Below are positions 24,431-33,571 of a stretch of DNA of 47,598 nucleotides, one piece after another. The stretch spans positions 1-47,598 of the forward strand of contig NZ_BDBP01000083.1 of NCBI RefSeq assembly GCF_001613045.1, written 5' to 3'. The DNA is from Nocardia lijiangensis NBRC 108240. Its GTDB lineage: Bacteria; Actinomycetota; Actinomycetes; Mycobacteriales; Mycobacteriaceae. Position 1 is the stretch's first letter, and each line of letters starts with the position of its first letter. Both the position numbers and the translations under genes were made by a program. The notes under the pieces were generated by a model. That model saw only the letters and a program-made list of their open reading frames with translations. It made no database searches and was not told the origin of the DNA.

Positions 24431-27217
24431 TCAGCTCCCCGCGGTGGGGACGAGCGCGGCGAGTGCGACCGCTGCCTCGGGGTGCCGGGCCACCAGTGCC
24501 GCGGCCTCGGTGTGCGGCGTGGCGGCCGGACGCTGCCACTCGCCGCTGTGGCCGAGCAGTGCGCCGAGCGCGTCGCAGGTCGCCGGGTGGGCGAACAGCA
24601 GATCCGAGGCCGGTCCGCCCGCCACCGGGAGGGTGGGTGCGGCTGCGGGTTGCGGTGTGCCCGTCCAGGGTGGGCTCCAGCGGTCCACCGCCGCAAGACC
24701 GGACGGGAAGGTGCGGCCCGCCTCCCTGGTGAGCGCCGGAATCAGTTCGCCTGCCTGGCCGCGCAGGGTGGTGATCAGCTTCGGCAGCCAGGGCAGCAGG
24801 ATGCTGTCCGGCAACCGGCCGAAGGCCTTCGACAACAGCTCCACCACAAAGGGTTTCACGGCGGGCACCGGATCCATGGCCTGCACGAAACCGATCAGAT
24901 ACTGCGGGAAGGCGGGGACCACGAGCGGGTTGGCCAGCATGTCGTCGCAGCGGGTGCGCAGCTCCGGCAGGGTGAGCAGGCCGAGTTGCAGGCGCGTCGC
25001 CCACAGCAGCGCGACCTTCGCCGGGGCCTCCGGATGCGACTGCAACACCGCCAGCTCGAGCTGGGTGTGGTCGCAGCCGAGGGAGAGCGCCAGGTTCTCC
25101 ATGCCGAACAGGAAGCCGAGCATGGCGGCGACCGGCCGTACGCCGGTGTTCTCATCGGTGAACGCGGTGGGCAGCAACGTGCAGTAGTGCGCGTAGCCCG
25201 CGGTGACGAACCGCCCACACCACTCCGGGAGACCGTCTTCGGTCGAGCGGAAGTAGTTGAGCAGCAGCCGGATTCGCCGCAGCACCTCCGGCGCGTCGTC
25301 CACCGAACGCTCCGCGGCGAGCAGTTCGACGGCGCGGTGACCCAGTTCGTCGGCCAGGCGCGGCGAATTCAGGTACAGCAGGGCGTCTTCCACCGCCGCA
25401 AGCGCCACCGCGGCCGTCGCGTCGGCGGCGGACACCGCCATGCGCAGCCGTTGCTCGAGCACCTGCTCGATGGTGACGCCCTCGTAGCCGAGCTCGACCA
25501 GGGCCCGCTGGTGCTTGCCGATCGCCAGGTCCCAGCTCTCCTGGATGGAGCTCTCACCCAGCGTGCGGGACCCCATGATCGGCCGCACCGCGTCCGACGG
25601 CAGCAGTCTGCGCAGGATCCACAGCAGATCCGAGCACGGCCGCAGGTGCGGCTCGGCCCGCAGGTCGAGCAGCGAGCGCTGCACGGTGCGCTTGCTGGTG
25701 TCGATGCCCAGCGGCGCCAGCCGGTCGAGCACGTCGCGGGCGAGCGGCGGCAACGCCGCGTAGCCCACCTGGCCGATGCGGTCGCCGCCGAGCAGGATCT
25801 CGCACAGCTTCTGCACGTCGCGACGGCCCGGCACATGGTCCTTCTCGATGCACGTGATCGCCGCGTCCTGGAAGTCGTACGGCGTCGGGCGGGCGCGATT
25901 GCGCATGCCCGCCAACAGGATCGAGGTCTCGAACACCGCGATCGCGTCGGCGGTGCTCGCCAGGTAGCCGTTGCGCCGGGCCAGCCGGACGATGTCGACC
26001 GACCAGTCGAGCAGCTCGGCCTCGTCGAGCGAGTCCAGCCGCGGCGGGGTGGACAGGAACCCCGTCAGCTGGTCGGCCACCGAAGCGGTGGTCACGATGG
26101 GCGGCGTGCGCTTGCTCGTCTTCTTGCTCGCGGATTTCTGGCCCGTGAGCTGGAACGGCTTGACACCGCCCTTCCGCAACCCCTTCGACCAGGTCGCCGC
26201 CGCGATCGACACCGACCCCGAGGCCAGCCCGAACTGCTCCTCGATGGCCGAGTGGCTGGACGGGATGAGCCCGTACTGCCAGGTGGTGTTCGACCGCGGC
26301 GTGATCTCGTAGGGCGCGGCGACGGCGGGCAGGCCGAACTGCTCGACCCGGCTGGCCGCGTGGAACGCCCCGCACACGTACAGGCAGTCGGCGGGGTCGG
26401 CGCCGGTCGCGTCCAGGTGTTCGCGCATCCGCGTCCACATGTAGCGCTCGCGGTTCTCGTCCTCCTCGACGCCGGTGCTGCGCAGGCGGCGGAACAGGCT
26501 GCCGATCAGCACCATGACCTGGCGGTAGGTGTCGTAATCGGCGCCTGCGAGCGGTTGTTCGACGTACTGGTCCCACCACTCCGACCAGTGCCGCACCTTG
26601 CCGTGGTGCAGCAGATGCTCCTCCAGTTCGGCGAAATGTGGTCGCAGATCACCGATGTCGATGCCGACGGCATCGCCGTGCAGCGCGCCGCCCTCGGCGG
26701 GCTCCGCCGTTTCCCCGGCGGGTGCGTCACCCTCCGGTGTGCCGCCGTTCGGCGCCCATTGGAAGACGTGGTCGGTAGAGCGGTCCACGAGCACGAGTTC
26801 GACGCCGGGAGTGTCGAGCGCGTAGGAGATGGCCTGGTATTCCGCGGACGCCTCGGTGATCGGCGCGACCACCGACAGCGGCGCCCAGGCGGCCGGGAAC
26901 CCGTCGAGTTCACCGGCCCACGCCTGCACCGCGACCGGCAGCTTGCAGTTGCGCAGCTCGTCCAGGATCGGCCGCAGGTCCTCGCACAGCTCCAGATAGA
27001 CGACCTTGGGTCGCTTCTCGTGCAGCCGCCGCACCATCGCCAGCCCCGAGGCGGGCGAATGATGGCAGACCGGGAAGATCTCGAGCTCGACCGCCAACGC
27101 GCGATCGACATCGTCGACGATGCCCGCCAGGATTTCCGCGACCGCGCCGGGCTCGGCCGCGAATTGTGCTGCGGCCCCGGCCAATTGCTCGCGCAGCGCG
27201 CCGAACGGACCGGTCAC
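24431..27217 (-). CDS. DUF5682-family protein of the MoxR-vWA operon
   Basis: The 928-residue last gene of the operon has an N-terminal domain (about 40-330) with ELEIFPVCHHSPASG, LHEKRPKVVYLELCEDL, VVAPITEASAEYQAISYA and ELVLVDRSTDHVFQW, followed by CLYVCGAFHAAS. This is the DUF5682 pattern, a fold I recall being compared to TraB/ChaN/erythromycin-esterase-like hydrolases. The remaining about 550 residues are mostly helical and not recognised. GTG 27217 overlaps the stop of the MoxR gene by 4 nt (GTGA), so translation is coupled. The conserved His pair and acidic residues suggest a metal-dependent or hydrolytic active site. An effector role in a conflict system is inferred. Confidence 0.8.
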   Translation of the reverse strand: MTGPFGALREQLAGAAAQFAAEPGAVAEILAGIVDDVDRALAVELEIFPVCHHSPASGLAMVRRLHEKRPKVVYLELCEDLRPILDELRNCKLPVAVQAWAGELDGFPAAWAPLSVVAPITEASAEYQAISYALDTPGVELVLVDRSTDHVFQWAPNGGTPEGDAPAGETAEPAEGGALHGDAVGIDIGDLRPHFAELEEHLLHHGKVRHWSEWWDQYVEQPLAGADYDTYRQVMVLIGSLFRRLRSTGVEEDENRERYMWTRMREHLDATGADPADCLYVCGAFHAASRVEQFGLPAVAAPYEITPRSNTTWQYGLIPSSHSAIEEQFGLASGSVSIAAATWSKGLRKGGVKPFQLTGQKSASKKTSKRTPPIVTTASVADQLTGFLSTPPRLDSLDEAELLDWSVDIVRLARRNGYLASTADAIAVFETSILLAGMRNRARPTPYDFQDAAITCIEKDHVPGRRDVQKLCEILLGGDRIGQVGYAALPPLARDVLDRLAPLGIDTSKRTVQRSLLDLRAEPHLRPCSDLLWILRRLLPSDAVRPIMGSRTLGESSIQESWDLAIGKHQRALVELGYEGVTIEQVLEQRLRMAVSAADATAAVALAAVEDALLYLNSPRLADELGHRAVELLAAERSVDDAPEVLRRIRLLLNYFRSTEDGLPEWCGRFVTAGYAHYCTLLPTAFTDENTGVRPVAAMLGFLFGMENLALSLGCDHTQLELAVLQSHPEAPAKVALLWATRLQLGLLTLPELRTRCDDMLANPLVVPAFPQYLIGFVQAMDPVPAVKPFVVELLSKAFGRLPDSILLPWLPKLITTLRGQAGELIPALTREAGRTFPSGLAAVDRWSPPWTGTPQPAAAPTLPVAGGPASDLLFAHPATCDALGALLGHSGEWQRPAATPHTEAAALVARHPEAAVALAALVPTAGS

Positions 27218-28329
27218 GAGAGCCTCGCGATCGCCGACCGGCCGCCCTCCAGGAACTCCGACCAGTCCCCGCCCGCGTTCTTGCTGCGCGGTTCGACCAC
27301 GCCGTGCCAGAACTTGTTGAGGATGGCCAGATCCTCCGGCGCCCGCCGCGCCAGCGAGCCGACCAGCGAACCGGCGAGGGTGTCCGCCCGCAGAGTGCGG
27401 TCACCGAAGAACTGGCTGTGCAGGATGGCGTCCTCCAGCACGCCGATCTGCTCGGCGGTCGACAGCGCGGACTCCAGCTTTTCGTCGTCGCTGGTCGCGG
27501 CGGCGGCCGCGGATCGGAGATCGGCGAAGCTGTCGAGCAGGATGTCGAGCAGCGTGGGCGGCAGCTCCAGCTCGATCTGATGCCTGCGCAACAGTTCCGC
27601 GGTGCGGAAACGCACGATCTCGGCCTCGCTGCGCTTGTTGGTCACCACGGGGATGCGCACGAAATTGAAGCGCCGCTTGAGCGCCGAGGAGAGATCGTTC
27701 ACGCCGCGGTCGCGGCTGTTGGCGGTGGCGATGATGGAGAAGCCCGGCTTGGCGAACACGACGTTGTCGTCGTCGAGTTCGGGGATGGAGACGTACTTCT
27801 CGGACAGGATCGAGATGAGCGCGTCCTGCACGTCGCTGGTGGAGCGGGTCAGCTCCTCGAAGCGACCGATCACGCCCTGCTCCATCGCGGTCATGATCGG
27901 AGACGGGATCATCGACTCCCTGGACTGCCCCTTGGCGATCACCATGGAGATGTTCCAGGAGTACTTGATGTGATCCTCCGTGGTGCCCGCGGTGCCCTGG
28001 ACCACGAGCGTGGAATTCCGGCTGATGGCCGCGGAGAGCAGTTCGGCGAGCCAGCTCTTGCCGGTGCCGGGATCGCCGATCAGCAGCAGCCCGCGGTCGG
28101 AGGCCAGCGTGACGATGCTGCGCTCGACGAAACTGCGGTCGCCGAACCACTTCTGGTCGATCTGCCGGTCCAAGCCGTCGGCGCGCTCGGAGCCGAGGAT
28201 GAACAGCCGCACCATCTTCGGGCTCAGCCGCCAGGCGAAAGGCTTGGGTCCGTCGTCGATCGACTCCAGCCAGTCCAGTTCCTCGGCGTACTTCAGTTCG
28301 GCGGGGGCGCGCAGCGCGGTGTCGGTCAT
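27214..28329 (-). CDS. MoxR-type AAA+ ATPase
   Basis: This 371-residue AAA+ protein has Walker A GDPGTGKS (85-92), a Walker B-like segment IGRFEELTRS in which the first acidic residue is Glu instead of Asp, sensor 1 IIATANSRDRG, and the arginine-finger region LSSALKRRFNFVRIP. MoxR ATPases work with von Willebrand factor A proteins as chaperone-like remodelling machines. The vWA partner is the gene immediately upstream (stop 28343, 13 nt away), and the DUF5682 gene overlaps its 3' end. ATG 28329 follows AGGAGA. The order vWA-MoxR-DUF5682 with coupled translation marks a single complex. Confidence 0.9.
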   Translation of the reverse strand: MTDTALRAPAELKYAEELDWLESIDDGPKPFAWRLSPKMVRLFILGSERADGLDRQIDQKWFGDRSFVERSIVTLASDRGLLLIGDPGTGKSWLAELLSAAISRNSTLVVQGTAGTTEDHIKYSWNISMVIAKGQSRESMIPSPIMTAMEQGVIGRFEELTRSTSDVQDALISILSEKYVSIPELDDDNVVFAKPGFSIIATANSRDRGVNDLSSALKRRFNFVRIPVVTNKRSEAEIVRFRTAELLRRHQIELELPPTLLDILLDSFADLRSAAAAATSDDEKLESALSTAEQIGVLEDAILHSQFFGDRTLRADTLAGSLVGSLARRAPEDLAILNKFWHGVVEPRSKNAGGDWSEFLEGGRSAIARLS

Positions 28330-28342
28330 GGTGTGAGGTCTC

Positions 28343-29719
28343 CTAGTCGAGAAAGTTCTTGAGTTCGAACACGAGTTTCTGGATGCGGCCCGAGATCACC
28401 GGCGTGCCCATGGCCTTGAAGCGTTCCCGGAACCAGGGATTCACGCTCTGGTGCCCGGAGCTGTTCACCGAGCCGACCGGGATGAGCTTCACGCCGTTGC
28501 GATGCACGGCCTGCATGCTCTCGTACAGCGGCTGGGAGCGGTCGAACTCGTAGAAGTCCGAGATCCACACCAGCACGGTGTTGGCCGGGTCGACGATCTT
28601 CGGCTGGGCCATCGCCATGGCGACGGGGCCGTCGTTGCCGCCGCCGAGGTTGGTGCGCAGCAGCACCTCGAAGGGGTCGTGCACCCACGGCGTCAGGTCG
28701 ATGGCGCGGGTGTCGTAGGCGATCAGGTGCACGTCGACCTTGGGCAGTCCGGCGAAGATCGAGGCGAGGATGGTGCAGTTCACCATCGAATCCACCATAG
28801 AACCGGACTGGTCGACCACCACGATCATCCGCGCGGGCACGGTGCGCTTGGCGGTCTGCCGGTAGAACAGCCGATCCACGTAGAGCCGCTCGTCCTCCGG
28901 GTTCCAGTTGGTGAGGTTCTTCCAGATCGTGCGGTCCACATCCAGATTGCGCAGGATGCGCTTCGGCGGCACCGAGCGATCGATGGTGCCCGCGGTGGTC
29001 TGCTGCACCTGGGTGCGCAGCACCTCGGCGACCTGCTCCACGTAGCGGCGGATGAGCGATTTGGCGTTGGCCAGCGCGACGCCGGACAGATTCGCCTTGT
29101 CGCGCAACAGCTGTTCGAGCAGCGACATACTCGGTGTCAGCTGCGACGCCAGCGCGGGATCGGCGAGCACCTCGCGCAGCCGCATCCGCGAGACCAGGTC
29201 GGCCTCGAGATCGGCGAGCACGCCGCGCACGTCGGCGCCGCCCTCCGCGCCGAGCATGCGCCGCAACCAGCCCGCATCGCGCTGCCAGCACGCGAGCTGG
29301 TTCGCGCTGACCGTGCCGCCGCCGGTCGCGAAGACGTTCAGCAACAGCTTGGATATCAGGGCGGCCGAACGCACCTCGTCCGTGCCGATGATCGCATCGG
29401 CGCCTGTGCCGTCGGGAACAGGCTGCGCGCCGGCTTCGATTGCGTCCGGGTGCGGCTCGTCCGTGCCCTTGTCTCCGGTCAGCGATTCGGCGTCCGGCAC
29501 GTGGACACCGAGCCCGTCGAATTCGGTCTCCAGCTCCGGAAAGCGTTGCACGACATTGTCGATCGAGACGCCCGGATCGAGCAGCGCCGCCGGCAGGCCG
29601 AGATCGTCGACGATCGCGACGCTCGAAGTCTCCAGCGCGGGCTGCTGCTCGCTGTCGAAAATGCCCGCCAGCAGCCGCCAGTAGAGGATCTGCCGTCGAG
29701 TCTCGTTGCTGTCGGTCAT
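28343..29719 (-). CDS. vWA-domain protein, MoxR partner
   Basis: The 458-residue protein has a C-terminal von Willebrand factor A domain (about 295-455). Its metal-ion-dependent adhesion site is intact: DQSGS at 303-307, TNLGGGNDG as the Thr/Gly element, and VWISDFYEF supplying the later Asp. The N-terminal 290 residues are helical, including RRYVEQVAEVLRTQ, and probably contact the ATPase. ATG 29719 overlaps the upstream stop by 4 nt (ATGA). A longer upstream reading would overlap the preceding gene entirely and is rejected. By analogy with other MoxR-vWA pairs, the vWA protein acts as the substrate adaptor or metal-dependent switch. Confidence 0.9.
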   Translation of the reverse strand: MTDSNETRRQILYWRLLAGIFDSEQQPALETSSVAIVDDLGLPAALLDPGVSIDNVVQRFPELETEFDGLGVHVPDAESLTGDKGTDEPHPDAIEAGAQPVPDGTGADAIIGTDEVRSAALISKLLLNVFATGGGTVSANQLACWQRDAGWLRRMLGAEGGADVRGVLADLEADLVSRMRLREVLADPALASQLTPSMSLLEQLLRDKANLSGVALANAKSLIRRYVEQVAEVLRTQVQQTTAGTIDRSVPPKRILRNLDVDRTIWKNLTNWNPEDERLYVDRLFYRQTAKRTVPARMIVVVDQSGSMVDSMVNCTILASIFAGLPKVDVHLIAYDTRAIDLTPWVHDPFEVLLRTNLGGGNDGPVAMAMAQPKIVDPANTVLVWISDFYEFDRSQPLYESMQAVHRNGVKLIPVGSVNSSGHQSVNPWFRERFKAMGTPVISGRIQKLVFELKNFLD

Positions 29720-31092
29720 TTTCTCAGCAGCCGTCCCGCTCGTTCCCTGAGCACCGCGACCGCGTCGCCCGACTTCGCCTGTGCCTTGACAACTTTCGGG
29801 TCCGTCGGCCCGCAGGCCCAGTCGCCGCCGTGCACGTCGACCTCCACGCCCTTGGTCTTCTTGCGCACCGCGAGCGGTCGCAGCGACCACCCTCCGGCGT
29901 CCCAGCGCAGCAGGCCGAGGCACGTCGAGGAGCCGGTCACCGCGGCGGGTGTGAGCGGCCCGCAGGTAGGCAGTCGGTCCAGTTCGAGGGCGAGCCGGTG
30001 CCCGTCCAGCTCGAGCGCGCCGTCCTTGACCTTGTAGTCCTCCACCAGGACGGGCTCGCTCAGGTGCACGGGATCGCGATCGAGCGGGGGAACGGCCGGA
30101 GCGAGCGCGCCCGACAGTCCCACCCGCGCCGTGGCGAACGGATCGGCGCTCGCGCCGAGACGGGCCGACTCGTCGTGCCAGATCAGGTCGCCGCCCGCGG
30201 TCATCGGCATGCCGTCGATATCGAGGCTGAGCCGCTCGGTGATCGCTTTCATCAGCTGCGGATGGTCGGTGAACAGCTGCCAGATCGCGGGGCCGACGAT
30301 CGTGTCGACCTTGGCCGCGGCGATGCCGACCCGCACCCGGCGCGTCTCGCCCGCCGCGGTCTCCAGCAGCGCGTACAGCTGGACCTGCACCGCGGTGCCG
30401 TGCTCGTGCACGTCGATGCCCAGCGGCAGCAGCCGGCCGGACACCGCCGTCGTCTCCGCGAATCCGCCGGTGCGCCACGACAACAGGAGCGCGCGGGCCC
30501 ACAGATCCGCCCAGCGGCGCGCGGGCAGGCGATCCAGCGTCGCCACCGGACAGCTGGCGCGCAGCTCGGCCGTCAGGCCATCGAGCAGGACGGCGAGCCT
30601 GCGCAGGGCAGGCTCGGCCAGCAGCGCCTCGACCGTCTGATCGGCGGCGGAGACGAGGTCGTGGTCGACGCCGCGCCATCCCGTGATGGCCACCTCCTGC
30701 AGCCAGGAGCGGCTGCCCACCGCCAGGTTGTGCGGTGTGTGCGGGGATTCGGGCTGTTCCCAGGCGGCGCGCTCGCGCCCCAGGGCCGTGTCGACCCGGT
30801 CGAGCAGCGCGTCGTGCACGGCGCCGAGCAGCGCGGCCCGGCCGCCCGCCAGCGCCGACAGCTCCTCAGGGCCGATCGAGCCCGCGCTCAGTTTCGCGAC
30901 CGCCTCGGCGATCGCGGACCCCAGCGGGGACCCACCGGTCGCGGCGGCGAGATTCGCCAGCGCGGCCGTGTGTTCGTCGGTGAGCCGCGCGAATCCATTG
31001 ACCAGTGCGGTGTCCAATCCGGCCACCACGTCGAGTGCGTCCGCCACCCCTGGCAGCGGCTCGAGCAGTTCTGCCACATGCACGCCGAGCAT
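29716..31092 (-). CDS. Unrecognised protein of the MoxR-vWA operon
   Basis: I cannot assign this 458-residue protein to a family. The N-terminal 150 residues are Ala/Leu-rich helices (LEPLPGVADALDVVAGLDTALVN), the middle holds mixed helix/strand (WRGVDHDLVSAADQTVEALL; RVRVGIAAAKVDTIVGPAIWQLF), and the end is beta-rich with basic residues (VRKKTKGVEVDVHGGDW). No signal peptide, membrane helix or obvious catalytic motif is seen. ATG 31092 shares one base with the stop codon of the SWIM gene (TGATG), and its own stop overlaps the vWA start by 4 nt, so it is certainly part of the same translational unit. It does not show the LLGTER-like start I associate with DUF5691, which often occupies this place. 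Confidence 0.85.
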   Translation of the reverse strand: MLGVHVAELLEPLPGVADALDVVAGLDTALVNGFARLTDEHTAALANLAAATGGSPLGSAIAEAVAKLSAGSIGPEELSALAGGRAALLGAVHDALLDRVDTALGRERAAWEQPESPHTPHNLAVGSRSWLQEVAITGWRGVDHDLVSAADQTVEALLAEPALRRLAVLLDGLTAELRASCPVATLDRLPARRWADLWARALLLSWRTGGFAETTAVSGRLLPLGIDVHEHGTAVQVQLYALLETAAGETRRVRVGIAAAKVDTIVGPAIWQLFTDHPQLMKAITERLSLDIDGMPMTAGGDLIWHDESARLGASADPFATARVGLSGALAPAVPPLDRDPVHLSEPVLVEDYKVKDGALELDGHRLALELDRLPTCGPLTPAAVTGSSTCLGLLRWDAGGWSLRPLAVRKKTKGVEVDVHGGDWACGPTDPKVVKAQAKSGDAVAVLRERAGRLLRK

Positions 31093-31583
31093 CAGCGGCT
31101 CACCCCCGTCGCGGGGAACCACTGCAGTTCGGGGATCGGCGCGGTGGCGCCCGGCAGCTCCAGATACGCCAGATGGCGCAGAAATCGGCTGAACACGACG
31201 GCCGCGGGCGCGGGCTCGTGCGAGCAGTTCAGCGCGTGGTACAGGCTCGTGCCTTCGATCTCGACCCCCAGATAGCGGGCCACCCGTTCGAGGCCGTACT
31301 GCACGACCGCCTCGTCGAGCAGCGCGTCGATATGCTTGCACGGATAGGCCCCACGCAGGCCGCCGCACGGCCGATTGTTGTTGGTACTGCAGCTGAGTCC
31401 GTGCGTCTTCGCCGCCACCGACGAGACGTACACCCGCGCGATATCCGATCCGCTCGACACCACGCCCTGCAACCGCCCGTCCGCCATCTCGACGAAGGGC
31501 ACCTTGGCCAGCTTGCGCGGCGCCACGACGGGCAGCGTCTGTACCACCGCCGCCCGCTCCCACTCGCGGTCACCCGAGTCCAT
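31092..31583 (-). CDS. SWIM zinc-finger protein, first gene of the MoxR-vWA operon
   Basis: The 163-residue protein carries a SWIM-like zinc site, Cys65, Cys73, Cys82 and His84 (HGLSCSTNNNRPCGG ... PCKHIDALL). SWIM fingers bind DNA or protein. The start ATG 31583 is preceded by GGGAGG at 7 nt; longer readings are not supported. It heads five genes that all touch or overlap except for the 13-nt vWA-MoxR gap. In related clusters a SWIM protein regularly precedes MoxR and vWA genes and is thought to serve recognition of nucleic acid or an invader-derived target. That role is inference from the association. Confidence 0.85.
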   Translation of the reverse strand: MDSGDREWERAAVVQTLPVVAPRKLAKVPFVEMADGRLQGVVSSGSDIARVYVSSVAAKTHGLSCSTNNNRPCGGLRGAYPCKHIDALLDEAVVQYGLERVARYLGVEIEGTSLYHALNCSHEPAPAAVVFSRFLRHLAYLELPGATAPIPELQWFPATGVSR

Positions 31584-31651
31584 CGCGTTCCCTCCCGTTT
31601 CTCTCCATGACCGAAAACCTACGCGAGCCCACTGACAAGTTCGCGGCCCGG

Positions 31652-31676
31652 TTGTCGATCTTGATAAAGACGACAA
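31652..31676. promoter_or_regulatory. Inverted repeat upstream of the SWIM-MoxR-vWA operon
   Basis: TTGTCG (31652-31657) faces CGACAA (31671-31676) with an A/T-rich 13-nt centre containing GATAAAG. It lies about 70-95 nt upstream of the operon start at 31583, in the gap shared with the divergent FAD oxidoreductase gene. It may be an operator, or the repeat may overlap the operon promoter. Confidence 0.4.
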
Positions 31677-31880
31677 ACGCTGTCGCGCAGGGTCTTTCGG
31701 AATCGGTGATGTTGTCGGTACCGGCTGCTAACCTCCCGCTGGGCGATGCTGCGCGCGGCCCGCTGCACCATGCGCGGGAGCGCGCCGGGACGGTTCCACC
31801 GCGCCCCGCCGCGACAGCTCGACTCAGCTGGCGGCGCGTCGGCGTCCCCGGCTCCGGCGCGGCCGTGGTATCGAGGACGG

Positions 31881-33428
31881 ATGACACCGACGCGCTCTTC
31901 CTACGACGTTGTGGTGGTCGGCGGCGGCCACAACGGCTTGGTCGCCGCCGCCTATCTGGCGCGGGCAGGGCGCTCGGTGCTGCTGCTCGAACGGCAATCG
32001 CACACGGGCGGCGCGGCGGTGTCGGAACGCCTCTTCTCCGGCGTCGATGCACGGGTGTCGCGGTACTCGTATCTGGTGAGCCTGTTGCCCGCGAGCATCG
32101 TGCGGGACCTGGATCTGCGGTTCCACACCCGCCGCAGGCGGATCTCGTCCTACACCCCGGTGGGTGACACAGGGCTACTCGTCGACACCGGATCCGAGGC
32201 GCGCACCAGGGCGAGTTTCGAACGGCTGACCGGCTCGGATCGGGACTTCGAAGCGTGGCAGCGGTTCTACGCGCGCACCGGCCGGATGGCGCAGCGGGTA
32301 TTCCCCACCCTGACCGAGCCGCTGCCGACGCGGACCGAGTTGCGCAGGATCGTCGCGGACGACGCGCTCTGGGAGGAACTGTTCGAGCGGCCGCTCGGGG
32401 AGACGATCGAAGCGACCTTCGCCGACGACACCGTCCGCGGCGTCGTGCTCACCGACGCGCTGATCGGCACGTTCACCCACGCCCACGATCCCACGCTGAA
32501 GCAGAACCGCTGCTTCCTCTATCACGTGATCGGCGGCGGCACCGGCGACTGGGACGTCCCGGTGGGCGGCATGGGCGCGCTCACCGACGCACTGGCCGAC
32601 GCGGCCCGCGCTGCGGGGGCCGAACTGATCACCGGGTGCGCGGTGACCGGTGTCGACAGCGACGGCGTCGCGGCGCAGGTGCGCTATGAAGGCGGCACGG
32701 TCGGCGCGCGACACGTCCTGGTGAATGCCGCGCCGCACGAGCTGGCACGCCTGCTCGGCGCGCCGGACGAGCCGAAACCCGAAGGCTCCCAACTGAAAGT
32801 GAACATGGTGCTGCGGCGCCTGCCACGCCTGCGGGACACCACGACCGATCCCGCCGAGGCCTTCGCGGGCACCTTCCACATCGCCGAATCGTATGCCGCG
32901 CTGGAACAGTCCTATCGGGAGGCGGAGGCCGGACGGATCCCTTCGGCGCCGCCGTCCGAAATCTACTGCCACACCCTGACCGATCCCTCGATCCTGTCCG
33001 ACGACGCCGCGGCCCGCGGTATGCACACCCTCACGCTCTTCGGTTTGCACACTCCCGCAAGGCTTTTCCACGACGATCCCGAGGCGGCTCGCATCGCAGC
33101 CGGGAAAGGCGTGCTCGCGCAACTGGATCGGGTGCTGGCCGAGCCGATCGCCGAGTGCCTCGCCGAGGACGCCGACGGCGCGCCCTGCCTGGAGGTGAAG
33201 TCTCCGCTCGATCTGGAGCGCGAGGTCGGATTGCCCGGAGGCCATATCTTCCACCGCGATCTGGCGTTTCCCTATCGCGAGGACGACAGCGCGACGGATC
33301 CTGCCGAACGCTGGGGCGTCGCGACCGGTGTGCGCAATGTCTTCCTGTGCGGTGCGGGCGCGGTGCGCGGCGGCGGCGTCAGCGGCATTCCCGGCCACAA
33401 TGCCGCGCGGGCCGTGCTCGAGTCGTGA
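31881..33428 (+). CDS. FAD-dependent oxidoreductase of the phytoene desaturase/PYROXD2 type
   Basis: The 515-residue flavoprotein begins with an FAD-binding fold, YDVVVVGGGHNGLVAAAYLARAG, followed by ERQSHTGGAAVSE. It ends with the second FAD signature, NVFLCGAGAVRGGGVSGIPGHNAA. The internal GGTGDWDVPVGGMGALTDALADAARAAGAEL segment is typical of the CrtI/PYROXD2 branch. Length matches (about 500-530). ATG 31881 is close behind GAGGA (31873-31877). There is no phytoene synthase or other carotenoid gene nearby, so a carotenoid role is not supported. It is divergent from the SWIM operon, and no functional link to it is shown. Confidence 0.88.
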   Translation: MTPTRSSYDVVVVGGGHNGLVAAAYLARAGRSVLLLERQSHTGGAAVSERLFSGVDARVSRYSYLVSLLPASIVRDLDLRFHTRRRRISSYTPVGDTGLLVDTGSEARTRASFERLTGSDRDFEAWQRFYARTGRMAQRVFPTLTEPLPTRTELRRIVADDALWEELFERPLGETIEATFADDTVRGVVLTDALIGTFTHAHDPTLKQNRCFLYHVIGGGTGDWDVPVGGMGALTDALADAARAAGAELITGCAVTGVDSDGVAAQVRYEGGTVGARHVLVNAAPHELARLLGAPDEPKPEGSQLKVNMVLRRLPRLRDTTTDPAEAFAGTFHIAESYAALEQSYREAEAGRIPSAPPSEIYCHTLTDPSILSDDAAARGMHTLTLFGLHTPARLFHDDPEAARIAAGKGVLAQLDRVLAEPIAECLAEDADGAPCLEVKSPLDLEREVGLPGGHIFHRDLAFPYREDDSATDPAERWGVATGVRNVFLCGAGAVRGGGVSGIPGHNAARAVLES

Positions 33429-33571
33429 ACCGTCCGCCGGATATTTTTCAGCGACTCCCGGTGGCTGTAGACAGTCTTCGTCCCGTGGACGACATCAGCG
33501 AACTATCGGATACCGCAACACGATCGGCTGTACAGTCTCCGCGACTCGCCGATTTTCGTCCAGGAGCCTCC

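Noticed and set aside
24422..27580. 1052-residue plus-strand open frame across the DUF5682 and MoxR genes
   Set aside because: Gln/Arg/Gly-rich without any motif; the minus-strand genes have clear domains and coupled starts.
28343..30679. 778-residue extended version of the vWA protein
   Set aside because: The extension fully overlaps the preceding gene, while ATG 29719 with an ATGA overlap gives the normal start.
31881..33428. Carotenoid biosynthesis role for the CrtI-like oxidoreductase
   Set aside because: No phytoene synthase, cyclase or prenyltransferase gene nearby, and the sequence fits the broader PYROXD2-like group.
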